NCBI GenBank assembly: GCA_003551965.1
Contig: PUOC01000258.1
Location: 1-34,162 of the forward strand
DNA from: Clostridiales bacterium
GTDB lineage: Bacteria > Bacillota > Limnochordia > Darwinibacteriales > B1SED10-159
Length of the DNA stretch: 34,162 nt
Direction of reading: 5' to 3'
In this document: positions 22,410 through 29,512 of the stretch, one piece after another
Position numbering within the stretch: the stretch's first letter is position 1
Layout of the letters: every line of letters starts with the position of its first letter
The notes under the pieces: model-generated
The model's database searches: none
What the model saw: the letters and a program-made list of their open reading frames with translations, nothing else
What the model was told of the DNA's origin: nothing
Made by a program: the position numbers and the translations under genes

Positions 22410-22610
22410 CTAAACATCCTCGCCGTTAACCTCATATATTCTGAGTGAAAGACGCTCATCTTGACGGCTGAGGCCGAAGATGAGGTTTTTGTGCTTAAGG
22501 CTTTGGTTGAGGAACGTGACCAGTTTGTAATAGTCACCCTCCAAATCGAAGGAATCCTGTGCCAGGAGCTGCACATCCTTTTCCCCATAATTGCGGGGGG
22601 TTTCGGCCAT
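22410..22610 (-). CDS. YpmA-like small protein (DUF4264 family)
   Basis: A 66-residue protein. The segment GDYYKLVTFLNQSLKHKNLIFGLS resembles the small Bacillota YpmA/DUF4264 proteins, which share a YKIVDFLNKTLKHKNLMFGL-like core. The C-terminal strand is RLSLRIYEVNG. The start is ATG 22610 behind GAGGAGG with 10-base spacing; the longer frame to 22682 has no ribosome site and would overlap surE. It follows surE by 31 bp and so is co-transcribed with it. The function of the family is unknown. Family assignment is from memory of the pattern and is moderately sure. Confidence 0.78.
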   Translation of the reverse strand: MAETPRNYGEKDVQLLAQDSFDLEGDYYKLVTFLNQSLKHKNLIFGLSRQDERLSLRIYEVNGEDV

Positions 22611-22641
22611 CCTAAACCAGCCTCCTCTACGGTGGAGAGAA

Positions 22642-23400
22642 TTAGTCAAAAGCAACGCTTCTTGGAAGCTCCTGCAATACACTGCAATTTGTGAGGTCGG
22701 GCCGCAGCGGAGTCACAGAGATGCAACCGTCGGCAATGGCGGCCATATCGATGCCAGGGCCGTTGTCCGCCGCTGAGGAAGTTCCGCCAAGCCAATAATA
22801 CGGTATTCCCTTGGGGTCTCTGCGCTCTTCAAACATATTGTTGTATATGCGCATGCCCTGTCTTGTAAACCGCAGTTCCGGCGGGTTAGAACAACTGATG
22901 CCGTCCGGTATATTGACATTATACAGTGTATCCTTTCGCAAAGGAAGCAGATCATTTTGGAGCATGCGGCTGACCACAGCCGCGGCGTCCTCGAATCCGC
23001 TCGGGGACGTACCGCACAGTGAAACAGCTATGGCAGGAAAGCCGAGAATTAAGCCTTCCATGGCAGCCGAAACGGTGCCTGAATATAACACATCGGTACC
23101 GAGATTGGCTCCGCTGTTTATTCCGGATATGACTAGATCTGGCCTCCATCCCAGCGCTTGAACTGCTAGTTTGACACAGTCGGCAGGCGTACCATTGGTC
23201 ATGAAGCTGTCCTGCAGTGAAGGTATCAGAGGTTGGTAGGTTATACGCAGCGGGTCATGCACTGTGATTCCGTGCCCAACAGCACTACGTTCGTGGCTAG
23301 GGGCCGCCACCATGACGTCACCTATGGACTGCAGCGCTTCAGCCAGGCTGCGCAGGCCTGTTGCATGGAAGCCATCGTCATTGGACAGAAGTATTTTCAA
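22642..23400 (-). CDS. surE: 5'/3'-nucleotidase SurE
   Basis: A 252-residue SurE. The metal-binding N terminus is LLSNDDGFHA (Asp8, Asp9). APSHERSAVGHGIT carries the conserved Ser39. NGTPADCVKLAVQAL and SGINSGANLGTDVLYSGTVSAAMEG are family signatures, with the metal-ligand Asn in GINSG. The enzyme removes phosphate from nucleoside monophosphates and short polyphosphates and aids survival in stationary phase. The start is TTG 23400 after AGAAAGGTGA. It follows mgtC by 29 bp and precedes the ypmA-like gene, forming an apparent three-gene unit. No protein-repair methyltransferase gene (pcm), its partner in Proteobacteria, is present here. Confidence 0.96.
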   Translation of the reverse strand: MKILLSNDDGFHATGLRSLAEALQSIGDVMVAAPSHERSAVGHGITVHDPLRITYQPLIPSLQDSFMTNGTPADCVKLAVQALGWRPDLVISGINSGANLGTDVLYSGTVSAAMEGLILGFPAIAVSLCGTSPSGFEDAAAVVSRMLQNDLLPLRKDTLYNVNIPDGISCSNPPELRFTRQGMRIYNNMFEERRDPKGIPYYWLGGTSSAADNGPGIDMAAIADGCISVTPLRPDLTNCSVLQELPRSVAFD

Positions 23401-23429
23401 GAGCTGTCACCTTTCTCTAACGACGAACG

Positions 23430-24098
23430 TTATTTGAAGCTCGCACGGTTGATCCCGGGAGTGGACACCAGTTCGTCAAGGATTTGAATTCTATTGGCTT
23501 TAGGCGGAACTTCCACTGCCAACTCGACCGCTACCTCCCCTTCCGCTTCGGTGTACAGAGAGACATTGACCACATTGACATCGTGTTCTGCCATGGCTGT
23601 AAAGACTTTGGCCAGCTGCCCCGGTGTATCCTGGGCTTGAACCCGCAGAACTTCCTGTTTATGGGATAGATAAGCCCATTCCACGCGGTTCAAGAAGATG
23701 AGTGTCAGGACAACCAGTGCCGTGGCTAGCAGGGCCGGAAAGTAGAACCCGGCACCGATGGTCAGGCCAATGCCGGCCACCGACCAGAGACTGGCAGCGG
23801 TGGTCAAGCCGCGAATATTAGCCCCCTCTCGCATGATTGTCCCGGCGCCCAGAAACCCAATGCCGCTGATGACTTGGGCAGCGATCCGCCCGGGATCATA
23901 ACCGCCTTCACGGCCGGTTTCCATACCCATAAACGCATAGGCGCTCACCAGCATCACAAGGGCAGAGCCAACGCAGACAAGGATGTGGGTTCGGAACCCT
24001 GCGGGCCGTCCGTGGCTTTCACGTTCAAGTCCAATCAATCCGCCCAGAATCAGAGCCAGGACGAGGCGTATGGCTATTTCAAGGTTTGTGAGTTCCAA
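23430..24098 (-). CDS. MgtC/SapB family membrane protein
   Basis: A 222-residue protein. The N-terminal half has four to five membrane helices (RLVLALILGGLIGLERE, THILVCVGSALVMLVSAYAF, IGFLGAGTIM, then a helix pair around LWSVAGIGLTIGAGFYFPALLATALVVLTLI). GLERESHGRPAGFRTH and ISGIGFLGAGTI are the family signature. The cytoplasmic C-terminal domain (about 145-222, with VNVVNVSLYTEAEGEVAVELAVEV) looks ACT-like. MgtC of Salmonella affects magnesium and ATP homeostasis; most others have unknown roles. The start is TTG 24098 behind GGGGAGG. It precedes surE in an apparent operon. No magnesium riboswitch was seen. Confidence 0.92.
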   Translation of the reverse strand: MELTNLEIAIRLVLALILGGLIGLERESHGRPAGFRTHILVCVGSALVMLVSAYAFMGMETGREGGYDPGRIAAQVISGIGFLGAGTIMREGANIRGLTTAASLWSVAGIGLTIGAGFYFPALLATALVVLTLIFLNRVEWAYLSHKQEVLRVQAQDTPGQLAKVFTAMAEHDVNVVNVSLYTEAEGEVAVELAVEVPPKANRIQILDELVSTPGINRASFK

Positions 24099-24167
24099 TG
24101 CTGCCTCCCCTTTCCTCCGCGCTCATCTTAAGTGCGGTGACGGCTATTCGGTAAGGCAGTACGGCAG

Positions 24168-24207
24168 CAAAAAGAAAAAGCTGCAAGCATTTGATCCCTG
24201 CAGCTTT
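24168..24207 (-). terminator. Rho-independent terminator after the sigH-like gene
   Basis: On the minus strand AAAGCTGCA and TGCAGCTTT (24207-24199 and 24185-24177) form a 9-bp stem with a 13-base loop, followed by TTTCTTTTTG. A larger outer pairing AAGTGCGG/CCGCACTT (24130-24137 and 24212-24219) could enclose it. It separates the sigH-like gene from mgtC. Confidence 0.82.
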
Positions 24208-24310
24208 ACCGCCGCACTTGAAGGTATGGTTAGTCAAGTGCATTCTCGAAAGACCCTATGTACGATCATCGGCAGCGGCTTGCAGCACCTATGCTCGTCC
24301 TTACTGCCCG

Positions 24311-24922
24311 CTACATGCGCCGTTCAATTTTTCCTTTGATCCTGCAGAGGGCGTTGTCAATGGATTTCGTATGGGTGTGGAGGTTTTCGGCGATCTCTTT
24401 GTAGGAATACCCCGTGATATAGAACTGAAACACATTGTATTCGAATTCGGATAGGATTTCGCGGATCCTAGCCTTCGTCTGGCTGAGGTGTTCCCGGTTA
24501 ATAGCGAGTGTTTCCGGGTCATCCACCGAGTTGTCTGAGAGCATTTCCAAAAGTGTCCGATCACCTTCGTAGTCATAGACCGGCTTGTGCAGGGATGTGT
24601 AGGAGTTAAGGGGGATATGCTTTTGGCGCGTAGTTCCTTTGATGGCACTGATTACGTTGCGTACAATGCAAAGCTTGGCAAACGACCAAAAGGATGATGA
24701 TCCGCCGGAATAGTCTCGGATGGCTTTAAACAGTCCAATCATGCCTTCTTGCAGCACGTCGTCGGCTTCACCGCCCTGAAGGAAGTACGAACGAGTCCAG
24801 ATAAACACCATTTTTTGGTATTTATTCAGGAGATATTCCTCCGCCAGGGGATCGCCTTGTTGTGCTAACACGACTAGTTCTTCATCGTTCAAGCATTGAA
24901 ACCTTGGTGCCGGAGCTTCCAT
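24311..24922 (-). CDS. sigH: RNA polymerase sigma-70 factor, SigH (Spo0H) type
   Basis: A 203-residue sigma factor very like B. subtilis SigH, which directs transition-state and early sporulation genes. Region 2 reads SYFLQGGEADDVLQEGMIGL (core binding) and then FAKLCIVRNVISAIKGTTRQKHIPLNS, with the RQKHIPLNSYTSL segment particularly SigH-like. Region 4 is FYITGYSYKEIAENLHTHTKSIDNALCRIK, a helix-turn-helix that reads the -35 box. The start is ATG 24922 after GGAAGGAG. The frame extends to 25024, but that part reads through the speH terminator. In Bacillus sigH lies near rpmG-secE-nusG; here it sits beside speH and mgtC, so this may be a second SigH-type factor rather than the canonical copy. 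Confidence 0.88.
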   Translation of the reverse strand: MEAPAPRFQCLNDEELVVLAQQGDPLAEEYLLNKYQKMVFIWTRSYFLQGGEADDVLQEGMIGLFKAIRDYSGGSSSFWSFAKLCIVRNVISAIKGTTRQKHIPLNSYTSLHKPVYDYEGDRTLLEMLSDNSVDDPETLAINREHLSQTKARIREILSEFEYNVFQFYITGYSYKEIAENLHTHTKSIDNALCRIKGKIERRM

Positions 24923-25004
24923 ACACGCCCGCTCCTTCCGGTTGGCGATTTGGTGCTTCTTACGAATTCGACACAAATGTTCCAAATCCTGCTCGGGCAT
25001 GCAT

Positions 25005-25046
25005 AATAAAAGCCCTAAATCCATCGTTTTTGATGGAAATAGGGCT
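25005..25046 (-). terminator. Rho-independent terminator of speH
   Basis: On the minus strand AGCCCTATTTCCATC pairs with GATGGATTTAGGGCT (25046-25032 and 25025-25011): 13 bp with a 2-by-2 internal mismatch, a 6-base loop, then TTTATT. It lies 55 bp after the speH stop and in front of sigH. Confidence 0.85.
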
Positions 25047-25101
25047 AGGTGTCTCGATCACAGTCGGATAACATACAGTGTGAATTTCCCTCCTTGTGAA
25101 T

Positions 25102-25479
25102 CTAGGAAATCTTTACCGATACTTCGTGCTGGAAAATACCGCGCTTCACTTCTGTGGTTGTCGCGTTTTGTGCTGCAAACTTGTCTGTGAGATAATTGCA
25201 AGCGTCCCATGGGTCTACGCTGTCGCCGCACGTAAACACATCAATGGCAGCATAGCCCAGCTCCGGCCACGTATGAATGGCCAAGTGCGACTCAGAGATT
25301 ACGACGACGCCACTGACACCTTGCGGACTAAATTGATGAAAGGCCACTTCCCTCACCTCAGCACCGGTTTCCAGTGCTGCTTCCACCATGGTTCGTTCGA
25401 CCAGGTCCCGGTCGTTCAGCACCCCAGGGTCACATCCATATGCTTCGCATAGGATATGACGTCCCAAAGCATTTTTCAT
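25102..25479 (-). CDS. speH: S-adenosylmethionine decarboxylase proenzyme, SpeH type
   Basis: A 125-residue AdoMet decarboxylase of the small prokaryotic class. It self-cleaves before a Ser to form a pyruvoyl group; the site is [12 protein letters not shown] (cleavage before Ser64, with His69 conserved). The Cys proton donor is in VFTCGD (Cys84). The product, decarboxylated AdoMet, supplies aminopropyl groups for spermidine. No speE, speA or speB gene is in the window. ATG 25479 follows AAAAGGGGG at 11 bases. It has its own promoter at 25531-25558 and a terminator, so it is monocistronic. Confidence 0.95.
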   Translation of the reverse strand: MKNALGRHILCEAYGCDPGVLNDRDLVERTMVEAALETGAEVREVAFHQFSPQGVSGVVVISESHLAIHTWPELGYAAIDVFTCGDSVDPWDACNYLTDKFAAQNATTTEVKRGIFQHEVSVKIS

Positions 25480-25530
25480 CCCATTCGTTGCCCCCTTTTC
25501 CTACGGATTGGAAACGATGAACCAACTTGA

Positions 25531-25558
25531 ATTCTAGCAGATTGTGCTGGAATGTCAA
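25531..25558 (-). promoter_or_regulatory. speH promoter
   Basis: On the minus strand a perfect TTGACA (25558-25553) and TAGAAT (25536-25531) are 16 bp apart. About 50 bp of leader separates it from the speH start. Confidence 0.78.
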
Positions 25559-25603
25559 GGATAAGATCGTCTATCGGTCTTCTGGCCCATTTTTCTGCGT
25601 TTT

Positions 25604-26818
25604 TCACCATTTTTCGCCGTCGATCACGCTCTCAAGAGCTAATTCCACATGGTGCCGGCTGAATCCTCCCTGAAGATATCCAATATATGGATGCCGCATA
25701 GGGGCATCTGCACTAAGTTCGATGGACGAGCCTTGAATGAACGTCCCTCCGGCCATGACTACGGGGTCTTGATAACCCGGCATATCGTCCGGTTCTGGGG
25801 CAAAATGGGCATCAATGGCTGAAGCCGCCTGGATTTGCCGACAGAAATGCAGAAGCCTGCTGCGACTACCAAACTTGACTGCTTGGATGATGTCCGTGCG
25901 CGGTTCTTTGGGCAGGGGCGATACCTCCAACCCCATTTGGGAGAACACTTGAGCTGCCAGAACAGCTCCGGCTAGGGCTTCGCCGACCACATGCGGTGCC
26001 ATGAAGAAACCCTGCAGCAGCGTCCGGTTCAGTCCAAATGTGGGCCCAACACCGGCACCCAGACCCGGTGCCGTCAGCCACTCGGCAATGCGGTCAATGA
26101 GCGACTGCCTTCCCACCAAATAGCCACCGCTGACAGCCAGTGTGCCACCGGGGTTTTTGATCAACGATCCAGCGGCCAAATCAGCACCCACATTCGTCGG
26201 CTCGCATTCCTCAACGAACTCGCCATAGCAATTGTCGACGAACACAATGCAGCGAGGATTCCGTGTGCGAACAAGTTCAATCGCTTGCTGCAGTTGGCTC
26301 GTTTGTATCGACGGGCGCCAGCTGTAACCCCGTGAGCGCTGAAAAAGCACCATGTCAGTGTTCTTGGTCACCGTTTGCCGGATAGCGTCGTGATCCAAGC
26401 ATCCGTCTGCGGAGAGAGGGGCTTCTTTGTAATGCACACCCTGCTGCAGCAGGCTCTGTTTGGCTGTGCCTGCTGTGCCGATGACCTGCTGCAGTGTATC
26501 GTAGGGAGGACCGCTGGCAGAAATCAGTTCATCCCCGGGTTTTAGCAGGCGCAGGCCCAAGGTAATGGCATGGGTGCCTGATACCAGTTGGGGACGCACC
26601 AAGGCGGCCTCAGTTCCAAAGACCGATGCATAGACCTGTTCCAAGGCCTGGCGCCCGAGATCATGGTATCCATAACCGGTGCTGTCATGGAAACAATGGG
26701 AGCCCACCTTCGCTTCATGAAAGGCTTCTAATACCTTTCGCTGGTTGTTCTTCTGGATTGCGTACTGTTCCTCCCAAATGGGGCGAATCGCCTCGCGGGC
26801 CTTATCAATCGGACGCAT
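25604..26818 (-). CDS. ynbB: YnbB-type PLP enzyme (methionine gamma-lyase / aluminium-resistance family)
   Basis: A 404-residue fold-type I PLP enzyme. FHDSTGYGYHDLGR is the N-terminal family signature. RPQLVSGTHAITLGL holds the phosphate-binding turn. VFVDNCYGEFVE has the Asp that pairs with the PLP nitrogen. SLIKNPGGTLAVSGGYL carries the Lys expected to bind PLP. Family members sit by hfq, miaA or glnR in many Bacillota and are annotated as aluminium-resistance or cystathionine beta-lyase-like proteins; the true reaction is uncertain. The start is ATG 26818 with a modest AAAGGAA. It overlaps the upstream small gene by 14 bp. The ORF extends to 26902 without a better site. Confidence 0.9.
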   Translation of the reverse strand: MRPIDKAREAIRPIWEEQYAIQKNNQRKVLEAFHEAKVGSHCFHDSTGYGYHDLGRQALEQVYASVFGTEAALVRPQLVSGTHAITLGLRLLKPGDELISASGPPYDTLQQVIGTAGTAKQSLLQQGVHYKEAPLSADGCLDHDAIRQTVTKNTDMVLFQRSRGYSWRPSIQTSQLQQAIELVRTRNPRCIVFVDNCYGEFVEECEPTNVGADLAAGSLIKNPGGTLAVSGGYLVGRQSLIDRIAEWLTAPGLGAGVGPTFGLNRTLLQGFFMAPHVVGEALAGAVLAAQVFSQMGLEVSPLPKEPRTDIIQAVKFGSRSRLLHFCRQIQAASAIDAHFAPEPDDMPGYQDPVVMAGGTFIQGSSIELSADAPMRHPYIGYLQGGFSRHHVELALESVIDGEKW

Positions 26819-27059
26819 CGGCGGGCCGTTCCTTTTTTGTATCCCGAAGGATGGATTTAGCTTGGACCCGTTTGCCTGGAAGTTTTTCCAGTGTAGAATC
26901 ACGCAGCTGTTTTTCAGAATGGATGGTAAGGCGGAATCGGCCGTCCTCTAACGGCATCATCTCCAGTTCACCGGTGACATCGTATTTGTTCCAAAGCAGT
27001 GAAGCTGTCTTTTCCATATCGTCTCTTGCATCAAACTCTAGAGCAATCGACTGGATCAT
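26805..27059 (-). CDS. Small conserved-looking hypothetical protein, 84 residues
   Basis: An 84-residue protein with an alternating strand-helix-strand pattern: IQSIALEFDA, DMEKTASLLWNKYDV, GELEMMPLEDGRFRLTIHSEK, then LRDSTLEKLPGKRVQAK and a charged tail. This could be a ferredoxin-like fold. I have no family name for it. ATG 27059 follows a strong GAGGAGG at 7 bases, and it lies 12 bp after the MFS stop and overlaps ynbB by 14 bp, so the three genes look like one operon. A role connected with the ynbB enzyme is possible but is only inferred from coupling. Confidence 0.78.
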   Translation of the reverse strand: MIQSIALEFDARDDMEKTASLLWNKYDVTGELEMMPLEDGRFRLTIHSEKQLRDSTLEKLPGKRVQAKSILRDTKKERPADASD

Positions 27060-27071
27060 GGTGCGTCCTCC

Positions 27072-28217
27072 TCATGTTCGTACTCGAAATGTGCTCAATA
27101 ACCAGGCGGCGGCGACCATTCCCGCAGTGATCACCATCAGCCACTGGAGCCCCGCCGCTACTGAATGCAGATCTGCAGCCACACCCACGAATCCCGGTAG
27201 TACTGTGCGACCAATGGAGCCGAAGGTTATCAGGACGGCTGTAACCGTTCCCGCCAGCTGCGGAAAGTCTCGATTGGCCGTGGCTAAGCTGGTTGGAAGC
27301 AAGCCGGCAAAGAAAAACCCAGTTAGAAAAAATCCGATGCCGGACACTGCCACTACCGGCGCCCAGAGACTGGCGGCCATGGTCGCTGTGGACAATGCAG
27401 CGATTATCAAGAGCAGTCTTTCATAGGGCAGGCGTTCAGCCACGGCACTGCAGGCCAACCGCCCTACGGCCAAGCCAGCGCTGTAGAGAGCCAGCACAAA
27501 TGACGCTGTCCAGGCCGACGTATGCAGAGCCTCCAGCAAAAACGTGTTAATCCAGCCCATGATAGCCGTGCCTACGCCTGTGTATCCGAAGATAATAAAA
27601 CCCAGCATTACAATCCGCCAGCTCCATACATGTCGGATGTTACTCCAGGGCGATGCAGTACGCGCCGGAATGGCGGGAAACTGCTGCAGGTACATGTAGG
27701 TGAAGAAGAAAAGGGCCAAGGCTGTGGAGGCGGCAAATACTCCGCGCCAATGTACTACGCTTAACAGGCCTTGGGAGAACAGTGGTCCCATGATTGCACC
27801 AGCACCAAACCAAAAGTGCAGGCGGTTCAGTGCCGCTCCCTTCTTCTCATTGACCTCTGCAACCAAGGCATTCAAACCTGTGTCGATGGCTCCAAAACCT
27901 AGCCCAATGATCAGCCACACACCGAGGGCTATCCAAGGGGCGGAAGAAAGGGCGAAACCGGCGAAGCCTACAGCCCACATCAATGCACCAGTCAAGATAA
28001 ACCTGCGCCGGCCTAGGATATCCGAGAAGAAGCCAGCGAAAAGGACTGCACCAATGATCCCGGCTCCACGCAGTGAGTACAGCGTCCCCGCTTCTGTAAG
28101 GGATAATTCTAAATCGATGATAATCAGCGGCAGTAAAGGCCCCATCATGTTGAGCAGGATTCCAAAAATAAAAAGGCCCAAGTTGGCACCTCGTGTCAGC
28201 GCGTGGATTGCTACCAC
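27072..28217 (-). CDS. MFS transporter, 12 helices (paralogue of the 9.6-kb gene)
   Basis: A 381-residue twelve-helix MFS protein. The loop after helix 2 reads GFFSDILGRRRFI, close to the GxxxDxxGRR motif A. Helix 4-5 reads GLGFGAIDTGLNALVAEV and then NRLHFWFGAGAIMGP, the same pattern as in the MFS gene at 9574-10731. The GTG start at 28217 has only a weak GGGATAGGG nearby. It leads an apparent operon with the 84-residue gene and ynbB, so it might export or import the substrate of the YnbB enzyme, which is inference only. Confidence 0.87.
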   Translation of the reverse strand: MVAIHALTRGANLGLFIFGILLNMMGPLLPLIIIDLELSLTEAGTLYSLRGAGIIGAVLFAGFFSDILGRRRFILTGALMWAVGFAGFALSSAPWIALGVWLIIGLGFGAIDTGLNALVAEVNEKKGAALNRLHFWFGAGAIMGPLFSQGLLSVVHWRGVFAASTALALFFFTYMYLQQFPAIPARTASPWSNIRHVWSWRIVMLGFIIFGYTGVGTAIMGWINTFLLEALHTSAWTASFVLALYSAGLAVGRLACSAVAERLPYERLLLIIAALSTATMAASLWAPVVAVSGIGFFLTGFFFAGLLPTSLATANRDFPQLAGTVTAVLITFGSIGRTVLPGFVGVAADLHSVAAGLQWLMVITAGMVAAAWLLSTFRVRT

Positions 28218-28304
28218 CCCTATCCCTTGACTCCATGTTTTGTTGTAATTCCCATGGAACTCGCGTATATTTCGTTGCCTTGTACCCTACGGTGCTGTGG
28301 TCTC

Positions 28305-28333
28305 ACTGCAAAGGCGCCACCCAGGCGCTTTTG
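28305..28333 (-). terminator. Weak terminator after hfq
   Basis: On the minus strand AAGCGCC and GGCGCCTT form a 7-bp stem with one bulge and a TGGGT loop, followed by a short TTTG. It begins just after the hfq stop. Read-through into the MFS operon is possible. Confidence 0.5.
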
Positions 28334-28336
28334 CAT

Positions 28337-28534
28337 CTATCCGACCGTCAGTCTGCACACCGCGTGCTTATAAATGAGGTATTCCTTATCTGCTTCTAAG
28401 AATATGGTAAAGGTGTCAAAGGATTTGACTGTACCTTTGAGCTGGCTTCCGTCGTTAAAGGTTACTGTAACAAACTTCTGGTCTTCCTTGAGGTCCTGAA
28501 GAAATTGATCTTGAACATTGATGTTGGTCTTCAC
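28337..28534 (-). CDS. hfq: RNA chaperone Hfq
   Basis: A 65-residue Hfq. NVQDQFLQDL is the N-terminal helix, with the Gln that contacts RNA. FVTVTFNDGSQLKGTVKSFDTFTIFLE is the Sm1 motif, and YLIYKHAVCRL is Sm2, with the YKHA residues of the proximal uridine pocket. It forms a hexamer that pairs small RNAs with mRNAs; in Bacillota its role is often limited. There is no long C-terminal tail, as usual for the phylum. I chose GTG 28534, 7 bases after GGGAGG; the TTG at 28549 is inside the ribosome site. It follows miaA by 21 bp as in Bacillus and E. coli. Confidence 0.95.
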   Translation of the reverse strand: MKTNINVQDQFLQDLKEDQKFVTVTFNDGSQLKGTVKSFDTFTIFLEADKEYLIYKHAVCRLTVG

Positions 28535-28555
28535 GGCGATTCCTCCCAAACGGCT

Positions 28556-29497
28556 TTACCCTATAATTCCCCGCAGTTCGGAGCTGTTCCTGCAAACGTC
28601 GAGAATTCGATGGAAAACATGTTCTTCACAGGTCTCTGTGAGGTTAAACCAGTATATTTCCTTTCGCCGTCGAAACCACGACAGTTGTCGTTTGGCGTAC
28701 CGCCTGGTATCCCGTTTCAGGAGATGCACCGCTTCGGAAAGGGTGATGCGACCCCGCAGATACCAGACGATTTCCTTGTACCCCAAGGCCTGGAGAGCTG
28801 TGGGTTGGTGTGGATAGCGTCTTATCAGTTCTTCTACTTCTTCGATCAAACCCTCTGCCAGCATGTGGTCGATTCGCTCTTCCACTCGATGATACAGGTC
28901 GGAGCGCTCCCGAGTCAGCCCGAACCAGAGTCCGTGGTACCGCGGCCCCTTCTTTCTGCCTTCTGCCTGGAGTTCACTCAAGGGCCGGCCTGTCCGCCGA
29001 TATACTTCTAGAGCGCGGATGATCCGCCGCTGATCATGGGGGTGCAGTTTGGCCGCGGTTACAGGGTCTATTCGCTGCAGCCATTGGAACACCGCTGCCG
29101 GATCCAGTTGCCACTGACTGGCGAGTTCGCTTCGAATTGATGCATCGGCCCCCTGGTCAGGAAAGAGAAAGCCATCCATGAGGGCGTCAATATAAAGGCC
29201 TGTGCCTCCGCTGACAATGGGGATGTGTTGTCGTCGCTCTATATCGGAGATGCAAGCCGAGGCCCGGCAGACATAGTCGGAGACATTGAAACTTTGATCC
29301 GGATCAACAATATCCACCATGTGATGAGGTACCTGCCGACGATCTGCCGCCGACGGTTTCGCTGTTCCGATATCCATCCCTCTGTACACTTGCATGGAAT
29401 CGGCAGAAACGATCTCCGCCGGGCACTGCTTGGCGAAAGCCAAGGTAATTTCCGTCTTGCCCACAGCGGTCGGACCCACGATAACTGGTAACTGCAA
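28556..29497 (-). CDS. miaA: tRNA dimethylallyltransferase
   Basis: A 313-residue MiaA, which adds a dimethylallyl group to N6 of A37 in tRNAs that read UNN codons. The P-loop is VGPTAVGKTE at the N terminus. SADSMQVYRGMDIGTAKPS contains the catalytic and substrate-binding residues. GGTGLYIDALMDG, DQRRIIRALEVY and LQALGYKEIVWYL are further conserved blocks. The TTG start at 29497 follows GAAGGAGG at 9 bases. It lies 15 bp after mutL and 21 bp before hfq, the standard order mutS-mutL-miaA-hfq. Confidence 0.97.
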   Translation of the reverse strand: MQLPVIVGPTAVGKTEITLAFAKQCPAEIVSADSMQVYRGMDIGTAKPSAADRRQVPHHMVDIVDPDQSFNVSDYVCRASACISDIERRQHIPIVSGGTGLYIDALMDGFLFPDQGADASIRSELASQWQLDPAAVFQWLQRIDPVTAAKLHPHDQRRIIRALEVYRRTGRPLSELQAEGRKKGPRYHGLWFGLTRERSDLYHRVEERIDHMLAEGLIEEVEELIRRYPHQPTALQALGYKEIVWYLRGRITLSEAVHLLKRDTRRYAKRQLSWFRRRKEIYWFNLTETCEEHVFHRILDVCRNSSELRGIIG

Positions 29498-29512
29498 TCT
29501 TGCATTCCTCCT

